Of a DNA stretch of 64,000 nt, positions 13,001 through 30,529 are shown in pieces (position 1 is the stretch's first letter; each line of letters starts with the position of its first letter). This stretch comes from Gigantopelta aegis (taxonomy: Eukaryota; Mollusca; Gastropoda; Neomphalida; Peltospiridae), in assembly GCF_016097555.1 (NCBI RefSeq), contig NC_054709.1, positions 34,830,241 through 34,894,240 of the forward strand. Reading direction: 5' to 3'. A program made the translations under genes and the position numbers. The notes under the pieces were generated by a model. That model did not search any database. It saw only the letters and a program-made list of their open reading frames with translations, and was not told where the DNA came from.

Positions 13001-16000
13001 AAATTATTTATTTATTTATAAAATTAAAAAAAACTAAATCAGTCTTCAGTTTTACATTACAAATTATTTATTTTATAAAATAAAACATGTTTTACGGCAT
13101 TCGTAATTCACACGAAACATGTCTTATACCCTCAGGATAATTCGGAATGTTTTCAAATTATTTTTAAATCACTGGCAGGATTCTGCAAGTAAGGTTTTGA
13201 TTGGTGGACATGAGCTCCAACTGGCTGTCTTTAGATCCACATGTAATAGTGGAGCTAATTTCATCTGCAAACTGTGTAAATTGGCAAAGCCATTCTCACA
13301 TAAGTTTGCGGATCATTTTGGTTTTTGTTCATACCCAGATGAACGTAAAAAAAATAACAGACAATACTTATAATTTGAATCATACTTGCTAATAATAACA
13401 CCAAAACTTCGTACTTTATTTTGAATTATTTTTGGTCCATAAACAATAACGCTCAATAAAACAACTTGCCCACATAAAATGACGTCATCAGATATGACGT
13501 TCCCTGACAATATAATTTTTACGTTCATCGAGAATTTAACAAACTCTTGTTGCTACGTCTGGACCAATGTTGTAATGAATGTGACGGAAAGTTACTTATA
13601 AAGTAATGATTCTTACGTTGATGTTGTGTTATGGCCAAGGTGAGGTAGGCCACAAAGCCACAGACGCCAGCCAGCTGTATAAAGCAGCCGGTCAACATGA
13701 AGTAGCGGAGCCGGTACGGGAATGTTCGCCAGACGTCTCGAGTATACTGGACGTGAACAAACAGTGTGACAGCCGCTCCCAGAGCTGAAACAAGCAAGAA
13801 AGGAATGTTTTATTTAATGACACATTTCACTCATTATTTTTTGTCTTTTGAACCCACTGCTCCCTTTCCAATCTCTCCTTTGAATTCCAACTCATTTCTT
13901 TCTGATCTGCCAGCTTCTTCTATCTCTCTATGTCCACCACCACATCCCAGTCCTTCTTGTCTCTCCAACCATGACAGGTTCTCGTCTCTTGTGGCTATCT
14001 GTGCTGTGGGCTACGTCTGACCACTTAGTTACTACTGTCATTGTTAAGAAGCACTTTAACCAACTACTACCCTCCCCTACCAGTGTTTCTGCCAGAACAA
14101 AATATTTGGGTATGGCACTATTGAATTGGATGCAACTAGTCAACAGGGGGTATGGGAGGTGGGGCCTCCCCCAGAAAGAAAATTGGTGAAGTTTAGGGTT
14201 AGGGTTAAAAAAATCATACAGTAATGATAAGAGTAATTAATTTTGTCAAAAGTTTAACTTAAAAAAAAAAATAATCTGCTAACAAATTTGGGTATGACGC
14301 CATACCCATTTTACCCTCTGGCAGAAACCCAGCTTACTATCGGCGGTCGTTAGTGCCACAGCAGAGGGCAAGGATGCCAGGTGGGTGCAGGAAAGTACAC
14401 AGAGACTGCACCTGTGGAGGAAATTGTGGTAGGTAGGTGATGATGGTGTGGACAGCTCAGAATATATGGCAGTACAAATTGACAGACAGGGTCAAAACAG
14501 ATTGAAATCATGAGAGAAATTGGAACTTGTTTTATATTAAAACAATGAGAATGATAGGCAGATTAGAAAGATGAATGAATATATGAGCCAGTTTTGACGG
14601 GATTTGAACCACGGTCGTCAGCTTGATTATCCAGCAACTTATCCACTGGACCACGGAGCTCACATAACTTCGAAACACATTTTACCGACTGGAATGAAAA
14701 AATAGCCCAATGTGCCCACCGATGGGGATCAATCCCAGACCAACTGCCCATCAGGCAAGTGGTTTACCACTGGGCACTCCCAGACCTGAATGTTATACAA
14801 CCATTGAGAGGTTCATGCTTTCTACATGTAAAACTGATCACAACAGAATGATGGAAATACATGGTGAAAATGTTCTGACTAGCTCACTTTGCCCAGACAT
14901 CAGTATATTTGCCCCTTGTCTCATACCCATATGGATGTGATGCTTGTGGGGGAAACTTTGTGACATAGCACAGTCTAGTGCATTAATATAAACCTCGGGC
15001 ATGATCATGTTACAGTGCTGTCCGGTGTATCGGTGCACCTAAGCATTCAAAAATCATTTTCTGTGTGAACACTGTGAAATACTTAATAAAATGTGTCTTT
15101 CACCAATGAAGCAATGCATAATCTAAGATACACTACAAATTGTCTTATGTCTGTAGTAAATAAACATTTTAAAATTGTGCATAAATGTAGACACCCTCTT
15201 GTATCCAAAACGATTTGCATGTCCGGTGATTCGGCACAGTAAATGTGGATCGTTGACCCCGCTATTTATAAACCGCCCATGACCTCACTTTTAGCCCATA
15301 AATGCTACACTATTGTCCCAAAATTATTTTAGTACTTTTTTGTTTTGTCTTGTTAAAAATATTACTATGAAAATGAACAATCACACATGAGCGATTTCGT
15401 GATCAGTTTCGGAATAGTTTTCTTGAGTGGCACAGTACTGCGGATGCATACATGTTCATTGTCACGCATGGCTAAGATGCCTACATGGATTTTATTTTTC
15501 TCGGGTAGATTGTGCACACACGTGGATCTTATTTTGCTTTGTGACAATTGTGAACTGGAATGACTGCCAATTAAGGTGTAAAAGTTTCGTTTTCTTTGCA
15601 TTTATCTGTGTTTTTCTTTTCAGTTTAAATAACAATAACCGAAGAATTTTTTTTATACCGTTTACTATAATTTAAAAAATGCGGGAAAGGTGTTTTTAGA
15701 CTGGTTTTAACATTCTTAATATCAATAAGGCTGACCTACTTTGCCTTTATATACACGAAAACAGGTGAATGATTTATTTTGAAATTAATTGCATCCTTAA
15801 CAATAAATATGTTGAAACTTGATTAACCATTGAAAAAGGAATTGTACTTTAATTCGTTAAAAACACTGACAACATGACAATTTCTAAGCATACTTAAGCA
15901 AAATACCAAGTGTGCCGATACACCGGACACGGTTGTATGCATTCATTTATATAACAACTGTCTGTTTATATTTATAAACAATGATATGATTTAGAAATGA

Positions 16001-16741
16001 AAGAAAGAAATGTTTTATTTAATGACACACTCAACACATTTTATTTATGGTTATATGGTGTCAGACATATGGTTAAGGACCACACAAATTTTGAGAGGAA
16101 ACCCGCTGTCGCCACTTCATTGGCTACTCTTTCCGATTAGCAGCAAGGGATCTTTTATTTGCGCTTCCCACAGACAGGATAGCACAAACCATGGCCTTTG
16201 TTGAACCAGTTATGGATCACTGGTCGGTGCAAGTGGTTTACACCTACCCATTGAGCCTTGCGGAGTACTCACTCAGGGTTTGGAGTCGGTATCTGGATTA
16301 AAAATCCCATACCTCAACTGGGATCCGAACCCAGTATGTAACCTACCAGCCTGTATACCGATGGCCTAACCACTATCGTGACTATGCCACCGAGGCCGGT
16401 GATTTAGAAATGAATGGTTATGCTCACAGAAACTGGTATTTCTACACTAAAATGTAATGTAAGAAATTAATGTTGTTTAAACATTTACAAAATTATGCAA
16501 ACGTGACAGCCATGGCATAGTGACAGTGTGAATGACAGGTCATAACGACATAACATCTGTTGAGAACAAATCGCTACAATAACTAAGTTGTGACATGTTT
16601 ACCCGATAGTAGACCCCAGAGAGCTGTGTTCCAGTTTTCATAGTGTAAACCAAACACAAAGAAAATGCTGGCACCAACTAATATGCCGATAACACTAAAA
16701 GCAAATCGTATTTTTATGTTCCTGTCGGTGGGTGCTGCCAT
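9852..16741 (-). CDS. SLC48A1: Haem transporter of the HRG1 / SLC48A1 family (3 coding exons)
   Basis: The joined product of 160 residues matches the HRG1 family, small membrane proteins that move haem out of endo-lysosomes or across the plasma membrane. Exons are 16741-16603, 13784-13617 and 10027-9852, all with GT-AG borders and both junctions in phase 1. Four hydrophobic segments are visible at about residues 12-31, 41-58, 74-98 and 111-131. Family landmarks include H57 in helix 2 within HVQYTRDVWRT, which aligns with the haem-coordinating histidine of human HRG1 (HVMYMQDYWRT), LAITQHQ after helix 3, and WKWGFLL with YFSRAYR in and after helix 4. The C-terminal DIYTIL fits an acidic dileucine sorting signal, as in human HRG1. 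The human protein has 146 residues. I chose the ATG giving MAAPTDRN because it aligns with the family N terminus. An in-frame ATG 23 codons upstream exists and would add a basic, unconserved extension. Both introns are full of repeats. Confidence 0.9.
10028..10975 (-). repeat. 58/66-bp array derived from the exon 3 acceptor of the haem transporter
   Basis: About 15 units alternate between roughly 58 and 66 bp, giving a 124-bp higher-order repeat. Each carries GGCTTCAA(G/C)AT(G/C)TGG next to AAATATATC. On the minus strand this matches ATATTTCAG|ATCTTAAGGC, the exon 3 acceptor and first codons. The first copy keeps an intact CAG (10083-10081); later copies read CCAC or CCAT. Confidence 0.85.
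10993..11925 (-). repeat. 154-bp x 6 satellite made from an internally deleted SINE
   Basis: Units start at 10993, 11147, 11301, 11455, 11609 and 11763. Each holds the SINE tail part (cattggtttattaatcattg) fused to the head part (gaaatagcccatttgggtcc ... ccagtgggctac). Units differ by only a few bases. It lies in intron 2 of the haem transporter gene, directly after the array at 10028-10975. Confidence 0.9.
12295..12597 (-). mobile_element. SINE, type C, 5'-truncated
   Basis: Tail and middle of type C (cattgattttttatcttatc, ggcaggatagcacaaaccat). It stops at ggattaaaaaca, so the tRNA-like head is missing. Intron 2 of the haem transporter gene. Confidence 0.85.
12690..13264. mobile_element. 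Fold-back element, ATTAAAATTAGCTCCACT ends, copy 1
   Basis: The first about 100 bp (from taattaaaattagctccact) are repeated in reverse complement at 13160-13262 (gcaggattctgcaagtaagg, agtggagctaattt). 575 bp in a haem-transporter intron. Confidence 0.85.
13617..13784 (-). CDS. SLC48A1: HRG1 coding exon 2 (helices 2 and 3)
   Basis: Acceptor TTTCAG and donor C|GTAAGA frame a 168-nt exon, phase 1 in and out. It encodes the HVQYTRDVWRT loop and the LAITQHQ end of helix 3. This is the best-conserved exon of the gene. Confidence 0.9.
13840..14080. repeat. Interspersed repeat matching 52107-52322
   Basis: CT-rich repeat (ccaccaccacatcccagtcc, tcgtctcttgtggctatctg). It is cut by the MITE at 14081-14330 and seems to continue to about 14560. 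Confidence 0.6.
14081..14330. mobile_element. MITE with GTTTCTGCCAGA ends, copy 1
   Basis: Left GTGTTTCTGCCAGAAC, right TCTGGCAGAAACCC; carries gggtatggcactattgaat and ggtatgacgccatacccatt. It interrupts a longer repeat also seen at 52107-52322. Confidence 0.8.
14690..14777 (-). mobile_element. SINE head fragment, type A/B
   Basis: Holds only the tRNA-like head: aatagcccaatgtgcccacc, gatggggatcaatcccagac and accactgggcac. Confidence 0.75.
15019..15929. mobile_element. TIR element with TGTCCGGTGTATCGG ends
   Basis: Left TGTCCGGTGTATCGGTGCAC and right complement GTGTGCCGATACACCGGACA. A third, diverged copy of the end lies inside at 15221. About 910 bp, no transposase. Haem-transporter intron 1. 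Confidence 0.72.
16003..16402 (-). mobile_element. Chimeric SINE: type B tail with type C head
   Basis: The low-coordinate half (aatgttttatttaatgacac to ggctactctttccgattag) is type B. From about 16158 (tttgcgcttcccacagacag) it is type C, ending gccaccgaggccggt. The change occurs within shared sequence around agcaagggatctttta. Confidence 0.85.
16603..16741 (-). CDS. SLC48A1: HRG1 coding exon 1 (start codon, helix 1)
   Basis: Encodes residues 1-46, starting MAAPTDRNIKIRF, then helix 1. It ends in WGLLS plus one base, and the donor reads G|GTAAAC. The 5' UTR boundary is not visible. A SINE-like tail lies about 50 bp upstream. Confidence 0.85.
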
Positions 16742-16794
16742 TGTACTTATTTGGTTGCATGTTTTCCTCCATTCTTTATGGCGCCCACTTCTCC

Positions 16795-16903
16795 TATTCA
16801 TATATTTCATTTCATTTCAACTTATTTTCGTGCTTATATCCAATTAAGGTTCAAGCATGCTCTCCTGGGCACACACCTCAGCTATCTGGGATGTCTATCC
16901 CCA
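16795..16903 (-). mobile_element. SINE-like tail fragment, type E, at the 5' side of the haem transporter
   Basis: Minus-strand sequence GGATATAAGCACGAAAATAA and GTTGAAATGAAATGAAAT forms the tail. Its upstream part has ctcctgggcacacacctcag. It resembles a molluscan SINE tail I know of, but only a fragment is present. Confidence 0.4.
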
Positions 16904-17102
16904 GGGGCTATGTTCGCGAATATATCGGTCGTTAGATCACAACGACGTCGTAAAATGGCGCGAACGACAACATACCGACGGGGTGATCGACTGTTAGCCA
17001 AAAGTGTCGTTTTCTTGTCGTTTGAAGTCTGTCGTAATAAAGGTAATTACCGTATCGTTATTTTGTTTACTACCCATGCAATGTATGTTTCGTGCAGTGC
17101 AT

Positions 17103-17285
17103 GCGCACGCGCGTAATTTGGAACAACGAACAACGGCGAAGAATAGCCCAAAAGAAAATTAACTGGGGGAGGCGGTCGTATTATCACCATGACAGTGGAG
17201 GAGAAAGTTGTGGCCATCATCAGGGAGACTGCCACAGAAGGAATAATCACAGGAATCGACAGTTCCGCTGCGAATACATCTAACT
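17103..17285 (+). other. GC-rich stretch before the 50-bp repeat, origin unknown
   Basis: Short open frames in two phases (MTVEEKVVAIIRETATEGII and a His/Arg-rich alternative) run into the tandem repeat. No donor, acceptor or homology supports either, so it is reported only as unexplained higher-GC sequence. Confidence 0.2.
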
Positions 17286-17535
17286 CAGGAGGTAGTATGT
17301 CCTCATTTGCACCTGCGACATGTGGCAGTAGGCCTACTCAGGAGGTATGTCATCATCTGCAACTGCGACATGTGGCAGTAGGCCTACTCAGGAGGTATGT
17401 CCTCATCTGCAACTGCGACATGTGGCAGTAGGCCTACTCAGGAGGTATGTCCACATCTGCACCTGCGACATGTGGCAGTACTCAGGAGGTATGCCCTCAT
17501 CTGCACCTGCGACATATGGCAGTACTCAGGAGGTA
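17286..17535 (+). repeat. 50/44-bp tandem repeat of possible coding origin
   Basis: Five units of ACTCAGGAGGTATGTCCTCA plus TCTGCACCTGCGACATGTGG and so on. Three have 50 bp and two have 44 bp because GGCCT and a base are missing. One frame reads GGMSSSAPATCGS repeatedly. No protein family is recognised. Confidence 0.8.
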
Positions 17536-17616
17536 GCCTAGGTATTTAAAAAAGACGCCCCCCCCCCCCCCCTTAATTCCCTATACACAGCGAGGTTAGC
17601 GGATTTTTCTCCCTCT

Positions 17617-17740
17617 CCACCACGACTGGTACATTAAAGGCCGTGGTATGTGCTATCCTGTATCCTATGTGGAGTGGTGCATATAAATGATCCCTTACTA
17701 CTAATGGGTGCATGTTAAACAAACACAACACTTTCACTAA
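17617..17740 (+). mobile_element. SINE fragment, type A
   Basis: Middle part (ccacgactggtacattaaag, gtggtatgtgctatcctgta, tgcatataaatgatcccttac) without head or complete tail. Confidence 0.7.
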
Positions 17741-17798
17741 GAAAACTCGAAAATTATCAACGTAATGGTATTTAACGTGAAACGTGCTATCAGAAGCA

Positions 17799-18350
17799 AT
17801 CTGATTAAAATTAGTGCTACTGGGTCTACCCTGGTAGATCTAACAGCATTGCGTGGACTCCCATGTCCAGGTGACATTTCATCTATAAATAACAATTCAA
17901 ATATCGACCAATTACACTTCGCCGTTTATAGCGTTATTCGGGAGCATACAAATTTTAAAAATATCGGGCGAGACTATTTATGTAATAGGCGAACTTGTTG
18001 GTCTATTTCAACATTAAAAAAACAGAGGGTAGGGGGAAGTGCAATAATAAACTCTAGATTGTATACTAGTATAAACAGATTTTATGGCTATACCATGACG
18101 AGTTTTTTTTCGTCTTGAAACGAATTTTATATAAAAATTTATATTGAAATTAGTTTCCGGCATACTTCGCAATTCACCCTAATCATTTCGTATACCCTCG
18201 GCATAATCCCGAATGTTTTCAAATTCTTTTTAAATCACTGGAATGATTTTGCAAGGTTTTGATTGGTCGAATGAAAGGTCAACTGGACATGAGCTCCAAC
18301 GGGCTGCTGTTAGATCCACATGTAATAGTGGAGCTAATTTTAATTAGATT
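17799..18350. mobile_element. Fold-back element, copy 2
   Basis: Begins atctgattaaaattag and ends ctaattttaattagat. The interior gttattcgggagcatacaaa and aaaatatcgggcgaga is shared with copy 1. Confidence 0.83.
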
Positions 18351-18354
18351 GTAT

Positions 18355-18481
18355 CAGAGGCGGATCTAGGGAGGGGTGGCCTTCCAAACCGCCCCCAAAG
18401 TTCCCTTAGCATTCCACCTCATGTCTCTCCCCCCCCCCCCCCCCCCCCCCCCCCAAGTTGATTTTCTGGATTTGCCACTTG
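18355..18481. mobile_element. hAT-like MITE, CAGAGGCGGATCTAG ends, copy 2
   Basis: Left CAGAGGCGGATCTAG, right CTGGATTTGCCACTTG. Contains a poly-C run of about 25 bases (18429-18454). Confidence 0.65.
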
Positions 18482-18620
18482 CTATAGTTATTTCTGGCTG
18501 AGAGAGCGGTCGTAACCGCCTAGCTCTCGAACAACGACAGAGTACTCTTTGTGGCATCGTTTTTTTTTTTTTACAAAACTAAGACGAGGAATGGTGATCC
18601 CAAGCTGGGTGAACAACAAC

Positions 18621-19126
18621 CTGATTAAAATCAGCTCCACTGGTTAATACCCATTACTGTGGATCTGACAGCACCTCGTTGGAGCTCATGTCCAGTTGAC
18701 CTTTCATTTGACCAATCAAAACCTTACTTGCAGAGTTACGCCATCGATTTACGAATTATGCCGTTAACTAATTTCAGTATAAAATATTAATGTTGAACTT
18801 TCGTTTCAAGACGGAAAAAAACTTGATAGTATAGCCATACAAATTATTTGTTCTTGTACACAATCCTGAGTTTATTACTGCACTGAGACTTGCGGAGCAC
18901 TCACTCGGAGTTTGGAGTCGGTATCTGGATTAAAAATCCCATGCCTTGACTGGGATCCGAACCCAGTACCTACCAGCCTGTAGACCGATGGCCTAACCAA
19001 GACGCCACCGATGCCGGTTTTATGTTGACCGTAACGGCCGAGGACTGCGTATATAGTTTTAATTCAAAATGGTTACGATTAAAATTAAATGAACGTTCGG
19101 CCATACAGTAGAGCTGATTTCAATCA
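18621..19126. mobile_element. Fold-back element, copy 3, with SINE insertion
   Basis: Begins CTGATTAAAATCAGCTCC and ends GAGCTGATTTCAATCAG. Interrupted by the SINE head fragment 18882-19018. Confidence 0.75.
18882..19018 (-). mobile_element. SINE head fragment, type C, inside a fold-back element
   Basis: From cttgcggagcactcactcgg to gccaccgatgccggt. It lies within the fold-back element 18621-19126. Confidence 0.82.
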
Positions 19127-19583
19127 GATACTCCCCCACCCCCCTTCCCCCAAAAAAATCTTTACAAAGCTGGACATTAAATTATAGAAACCCAACAAAC
19201 TGTACAGCGGGATATTAAAGTATCGTGATGTTCGAGATCTAAACGGCACAACGCACGTCGTGATATATGCAGTGTTTGTAAGGTGATTTCTAAACTGGTT
19301 CTTTTCGATTAGCAATAATATTTATCAAATTATTCAAATTGTATACAATTTCCACTAGTAACAAAGATTCTTTTATATGCAACATAATTTTTAAGAAATG
19401 TGTTGATTATATATAAATATGAGACGATTTGCACGAGTAGTGTCCACATGAGTAGCACACTTTAACTGATTTAGGCACATTTTATTTGTTGCACAATGAT
19501 TTAAATAAGCGAATGTAATTATATAATGCTGTACTTTGGAATTTTAAGTGCCCATTTAAAATAATAATTATAATAATAAAAAA

Positions 19584-19615
<32 letters not shown>

Positions 19616-19664
19616 AAAATGCCCACCCCCATAGAAAATGTCTAGTTGGCGAGACAGAAAACAC

Positions 19665-19686
19665 ACATACAAGATGACTCTTTATT
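19665..19686 (-). terminator. Strong polyadenylation signal on the minus strand
   Basis: AATAAA (complement of 19681-19686) is followed on the minus strand by GT-rich TTGTATGTGTGTTTTCTG. This arrangement is typical of a cleavage site and is the best one downstream of HP1. The region between it and the HP1 stop has no SINEs and no coding exon that I recognise. Confidence 0.4.
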
Positions 19687-21690
19687 CATGTAAAATACGA
19701 AATACAAAGTACAGCTTTCTACACCACTAATACTCTTACACTAGACTACAATAACCTGACACACGGGTAATACCATTTCCCCCACACATGACCGGTTACA
19801 ACAAACTGAGACACTGTCAATGAAAAAACCAAGATTATGCAATCATTAAAAATAAAATAATAATAATAATAATAATACACAATCGGTAATTATTCCTCCC
19901 AAAAATAACTTTATTTAAAAAAAAAAAAAATTGGCAATGAAAATACCATTTTTCAAAACAAGATATTGATTACGTTATTTGTACACAAGTAGTGAACAGT
20001 TCATTTGTTTTAGAAGAATTATCTTGGTCATGTGGCCTCAATAACTGAATAAATGTATCGTCATATCATTTTTTCGTTTATATGTGTTTTGAAGTGTTTA
20101 AGTTGAACAATAATCCTGTGGCAAGAATAACCAAATTTGAAGAATTTCACTTCTCGGTTTCATTGCGGAAACTGTTAAACAACTAGTTTTCACAGCTACT
20201 TACACCAATCTCTGCAAAATAATTCCAACTTCTAACAAACGTAAAATCACGACAGTTTAAAAGTACTGGATATTATAATTAAAAAATAAAATATAATCTT
20301 TTTTTTTTACTATATTTATTTCTATAAATTCATGGAGGTTTACACATAAAAGTGGTAGATCTCTTCACAAGTATTTTCATTTTAACAGTGTATCATCTGT
20401 ACTGCTACTCAAGAGTGATATTATCGGTAAAATGCTTTAAAAAAGGAAATCCGAGATTATTTTTAAAGGAGCAGACTAATTTTGGCCCGTGAAAATAAAC
20501 AATAATTTTCATTAATCTTGAAACCTGTAACATATCTGAATAAAGTTATAAAGTCCATGTTTTTAAATGAGGAAATACGGTCTAAAAATAGACTAGAGCA
20601 TGGCTCAATAACCCTTACTAGTCATAAGTACACAAGTTTTTAGAATTATGAAAAATATATTTGGGAGAATTACAAAAACCACAATGACCAGAAACACTTC
20701 GGATGTAGAAAAATGAAAATTCTTAACCAAAAAATGGAAGTAATTTCAAATTTAAATGATCAAAAACGGTTCCAGTAGTGAAAAATATGTCAGTGTTTAA
20801 TAACTAGTGTCTGCCACTTTAATCAACCCGTTGCAAGTTTTCTGCTGTACCTTTAAATGACAGACGCAAAACACACATTTCTACAATATTGCTTTTATGC
20901 AAAAAATAAAAACAATGCCACAATATCCTCAAATCTTAGTATACGTTTTTTAACCCTCCTTTTAAATGAAGAATGCATGCTACATTTCTCCAGCCCTAGA
21001 AATTTGTAATAGCAATCAGCTGTTGCCAAATTGATTTGCATTTTTATCATTATCCAGTATATACGTCTTTATTTTCTGCACTAAACTGCCCTTGCAAAAT
21101 AATTTGAATTTCGAGGGCCATTTCTCGAAAAATAAAGAATGTGCATTTTCAGTTTTGTAACACGCAATCTAATAAAAGATGGTCTGGTAAAAAGAACATA
21201 TGGGAGTCTGTTATGAGCTTCAGTTAGCTAGATACATTGTGGAAAACTGATGTTTGAACCCCGTTACATAGTGGTGATGGGGGGGGGGGGGGGGAGGGGG
21301 GAGGGGGAGGGGGGGAGGAGGGAGAGGGGGAGGGAGAGAGAGAGTGAGTGAGTGAGTCCCCTCCTGTTCAGTCAAAATTATTATTGTATTGACCAATTTA
21401 TAAAATGTTATGTGAAAATGTCTGTTAAATTTCCCCCCACAATTGCATGGTCGAGTGGTTGGAACACTCAACAATGGTCCCAAAGTCAGTCGTTTGTTGT
21501 GTTTAATGCAACATGGTGTAAATAAGTATTAACACAAATTCATTACCCCAAAGAAGGAACTTTTTCTGGTGATAGAACAAAGAGACACAGATGGCCAACC
21601 ATAGGCCCTCATTGTACATGTCACAATATGAAGGCCATTCAAAAAACAAAAAAAGAATCCTAAAATTGGATAGCAACGAAAACATGAGGA

Positions 21691-21882
21691 TTATATTCAG
21701 GGACACAAGCCGATATTAACCTGATAACACGAGTTTATATTCAGGGACACAAGCCGATAGCAACCTGATAACACAAGGTTTATATTCAGGGACACAAGCC
21801 AATAGTAACCTGATAACACAAGGTTTACATTCAGGGACACAAGCCAATAGTAACCTGGTAACACAAGCCGATATTAACCTGC
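21691..21882. repeat. 46-bp x 4 tandem repeat
   Basis: Units of TTTATATTCAGGGACACAAG plus CCAATAGTAACCTGATAACA, ending in a partial unit. Confidence 0.9.
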
Positions 21883-22456
21883 AACGAATGGTCATGTGGG
21901 AAGAAAATAGCATGGAATCGTACTTATCAACTTACAAGTAGCATACCAGTCACTTCAATTTATTCTGTAGAAATCCCACACTACCCAGTTCTATAATAAA
22001 AGCTTAGGAAGTCCATTCCAAATTTACAAAGTTTTAAGTGTCTCAAATAGGTACTGAAACGCCTGGTTAGTTTAGAATGGAACTTAATTGCCGGGTTTTT
22101 TCATCAACCTGTGTTTAATGAATTCATGTGCAATGCAATGGCAATCAGTGGGAAAAAATTGTAACTAAATTAAATTAACTTCATATTTTTGGTTTTAGCA
22201 ATTATTTTTGTTTGGCTGTGTGTGAATGTCTTTCAAAAAATATTTTACATTTACAATACCAACTAAGATGTGATTAATTTGTTCATCATTTCAAATTGTA
22301 TTGAAATAAGGTCAGAGCAAGTCTCTACATTCTTACTATTAAAAATAAAGATCTACGCATGACAATACTTTTATTGTTCTACACACCAATTTTGTAAACA
22401 GTAACGCACAAGAGGTCCTCAAATGTTTGAATAATCCTACTTTTGGGTAAAAATAA

Positions 22457-22990
22457 CAGGGCTTTTAGATTATGGTAGCCCCACTCCCATGGCCAGTGAT
22501 ATTCAATGTTGGGATAGTAAATAACTACTATTGCCATGCATCACAGGGCTTCTAGATTATGGTAGCCCCCACTCCCATGGCCAGTGATATTCAATGTTGG
22601 GCTAGTAAATAACTAATATTGCCATGCATCACAGGGCTTTTAGATTATGGTAGCCCCACTCCCATGGCCAGTGATATTCAATGTTGGGATAGTAAATAAC
22701 TAATATTGCCATGCATCACAGGGCTTCTAGATTATGGTAGCCCCACTCCCATGGCCAGTGATATTCAATGTTGGGCTAGTAAATAACTAATATTGCCATG
22801 CATCACAGGGCTTCTAGATTATGGTAGCCCCACTCCCATGGCTAGTGATATTCAATGTTGGGCTAGTAAATAACTAATATTGCCATGCCAGGCAGGGTTT
22901 CTAGATTATGGTAGCCCCACTCCCATGGCTACTAGTGATATTCAATGTTGATCTAGTAAATAACCACTACTGCCCGAAGGCTAGTGATTT
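22457..22990. repeat. 87-bp x 6 satellite
   Basis: Units start with CAGGGCTT(T/C)TAGATTATGG at 22457, 22544, 22632, 22719, 22806 and 22893, each with CCCACTCCCATGGCCAGTGA. A diverged single copy in reverse orientation lies at about 31577-31650. Confidence 0.92.
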
Positions 22991-24264
22991 TTTTTTTTTT
23001 AAATGTTGCAGTTAAGTCTATTTAGTAAATATGAATATCATGCCCCCACCCCAACTAGCCAGTATTAGTATTTTTAGGTGACATATCTGATTATTACTAG
23101 TATTTAGTAAAATTGTATCAACTTAAAGTAAAGTAGAGCTGGTGAATTTTTAATCATGACTAGTCAAATTTTTTTAATCACCGATCCCATGGCTAGCGAA
23201 TTTTATACAAATTCTAGAAGCCGTGAAATAACACAATAAAACCAGTCTAGGGTAGAATGATCTAATAACACAATAAAACCAGTCTAGGGTAGAATGATCT
23301 AAGACAACTAATAACTTCTCAAAAAGGGAGATAATCCATCATTATTCAAACATTAAACACAAAATGTACAAACATCTCCGACATTATACGTAATTCATGG
23401 ACTAGCAAGTGTGTCCAAACCTTTAGTTTAGTCATTTCACATGCAGGTATGATATCTGTCTAAATAAATGGGCAACACGATTTGTTTGGATCCTTACTGA
23501 CTGCTGTAAAAAAAAAAAAAAATCTCTCCATTTTTACTAAAACTGAGAAATTTAACAGAAACTCAAAAACAATTTTAAAAATGATACAGAAATTTGAAGT
23601 TAAAATAAAACAATACCTGGCAAAAGCCTCAAAACAAATAACTTTACTGGCATACAGTGCAAATTAAATGAACAGCCAGCAAATTTAAAGCAAGACTTTA
23701 AAATAAACTTCCCTCCCCTCTTTCCCCATCATTTTATTGTTTTAAAAAACTACATGCATACTGGGCTGCTAGAATGGTTTAAGAGACCAATGAAATGGAA
23801 CCCCGATGATTTTAACTCCGTGACAAGTCATGTAATGATGATCAAGCTGGCAACTAGTTAAAACTTGTGACGCCGTTTCATTCTCGCCAACACCTTCACA
23901 GTATAATCCTTTTGGTAGTAACATGTCATTAAAACCAAATCTCATTTATCTGATCACAAAATGAAAACAATAAAAATGCGTGTGATAGAGCCATGTAATT
24001 GCATACATAATACCGATGACTTATGCAGTTTTAGTTTATCGCAACCTCTGAACAAGGAAAAAACCCACACATTTTCCTCAAAATCTGTCTGGTTCCAAAT
24101 TTCTGCAAATTAATCTGTTCTAAGACGAGAAAGCAAGATTCCATTTGTTTTCCCTTCGTATATCCCTCGACGACGCAAATTTGGTTACCATGACGCCAAC
24201 ATGCACCAGCACAAGGTATTTTGATTACATGTTTGTACAGTAATGAAAGACGATTGATTTGCAA

Positions 24265-30334
<6,070 letters not shown>

Positions 30335-30529
30335 GTCTGAAATATTAAAACAATTTGCAGTTAAAGGTTAAAGATGTGTTGCGAAGTAACATTTTATTGT
30401 AACTTCAACCATAGCCCAAGTCGTTTGAGAGCTAAACGGATATTTGGACGGTTATGATCGTCGTCTACCGTTAGAGATAGCCAGTGACTGCCTTTAACAT
30501 GCGAGATCACGCCCACGCCCACGCTAACA

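Larger units (their letters stand above)
19687..24264 (-). other. SINE-free stretch, possible 4.6-kb HP1 3' UTR
   Basis: No coding exon or SINE is recognisable, in contrast to both flanks. It contains two satellites (21691-21882, 22457-22990), a GA/GGGA-rich tract (21278-21353) and AT-rich sequence. A nearer AATAAA (complement of 23733-23738) lacks a GT-rich downstream element. Reading the stretch as a 3' UTR is inference. Confidence 0.3.

Noticed and set aside
14198-14212. TTAGGGTTAGGGTT, telomere-like
   Set aside because: Only two repeats, inside a MITE; the reverse-orientation copy at 26850 has the same CCCTAACCCTAA. It is part of the element, not an interstitial telomere.
16583-16810. 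Longer haem-transporter start (MKYMNRRSGRHKEW...)
   Set aside because: The extra residues are basic and unlike the family N terminus; the downstream ATG aligns with human HRG1.
16954-17041. Possible coding exon starting MARTTTYRRGDRLL before a GTAATT donor
   Set aside because: No homology recognised and no downstream partner exon; the sequence is full of ACGAC/GTCGT palindromes typical of a repeat.
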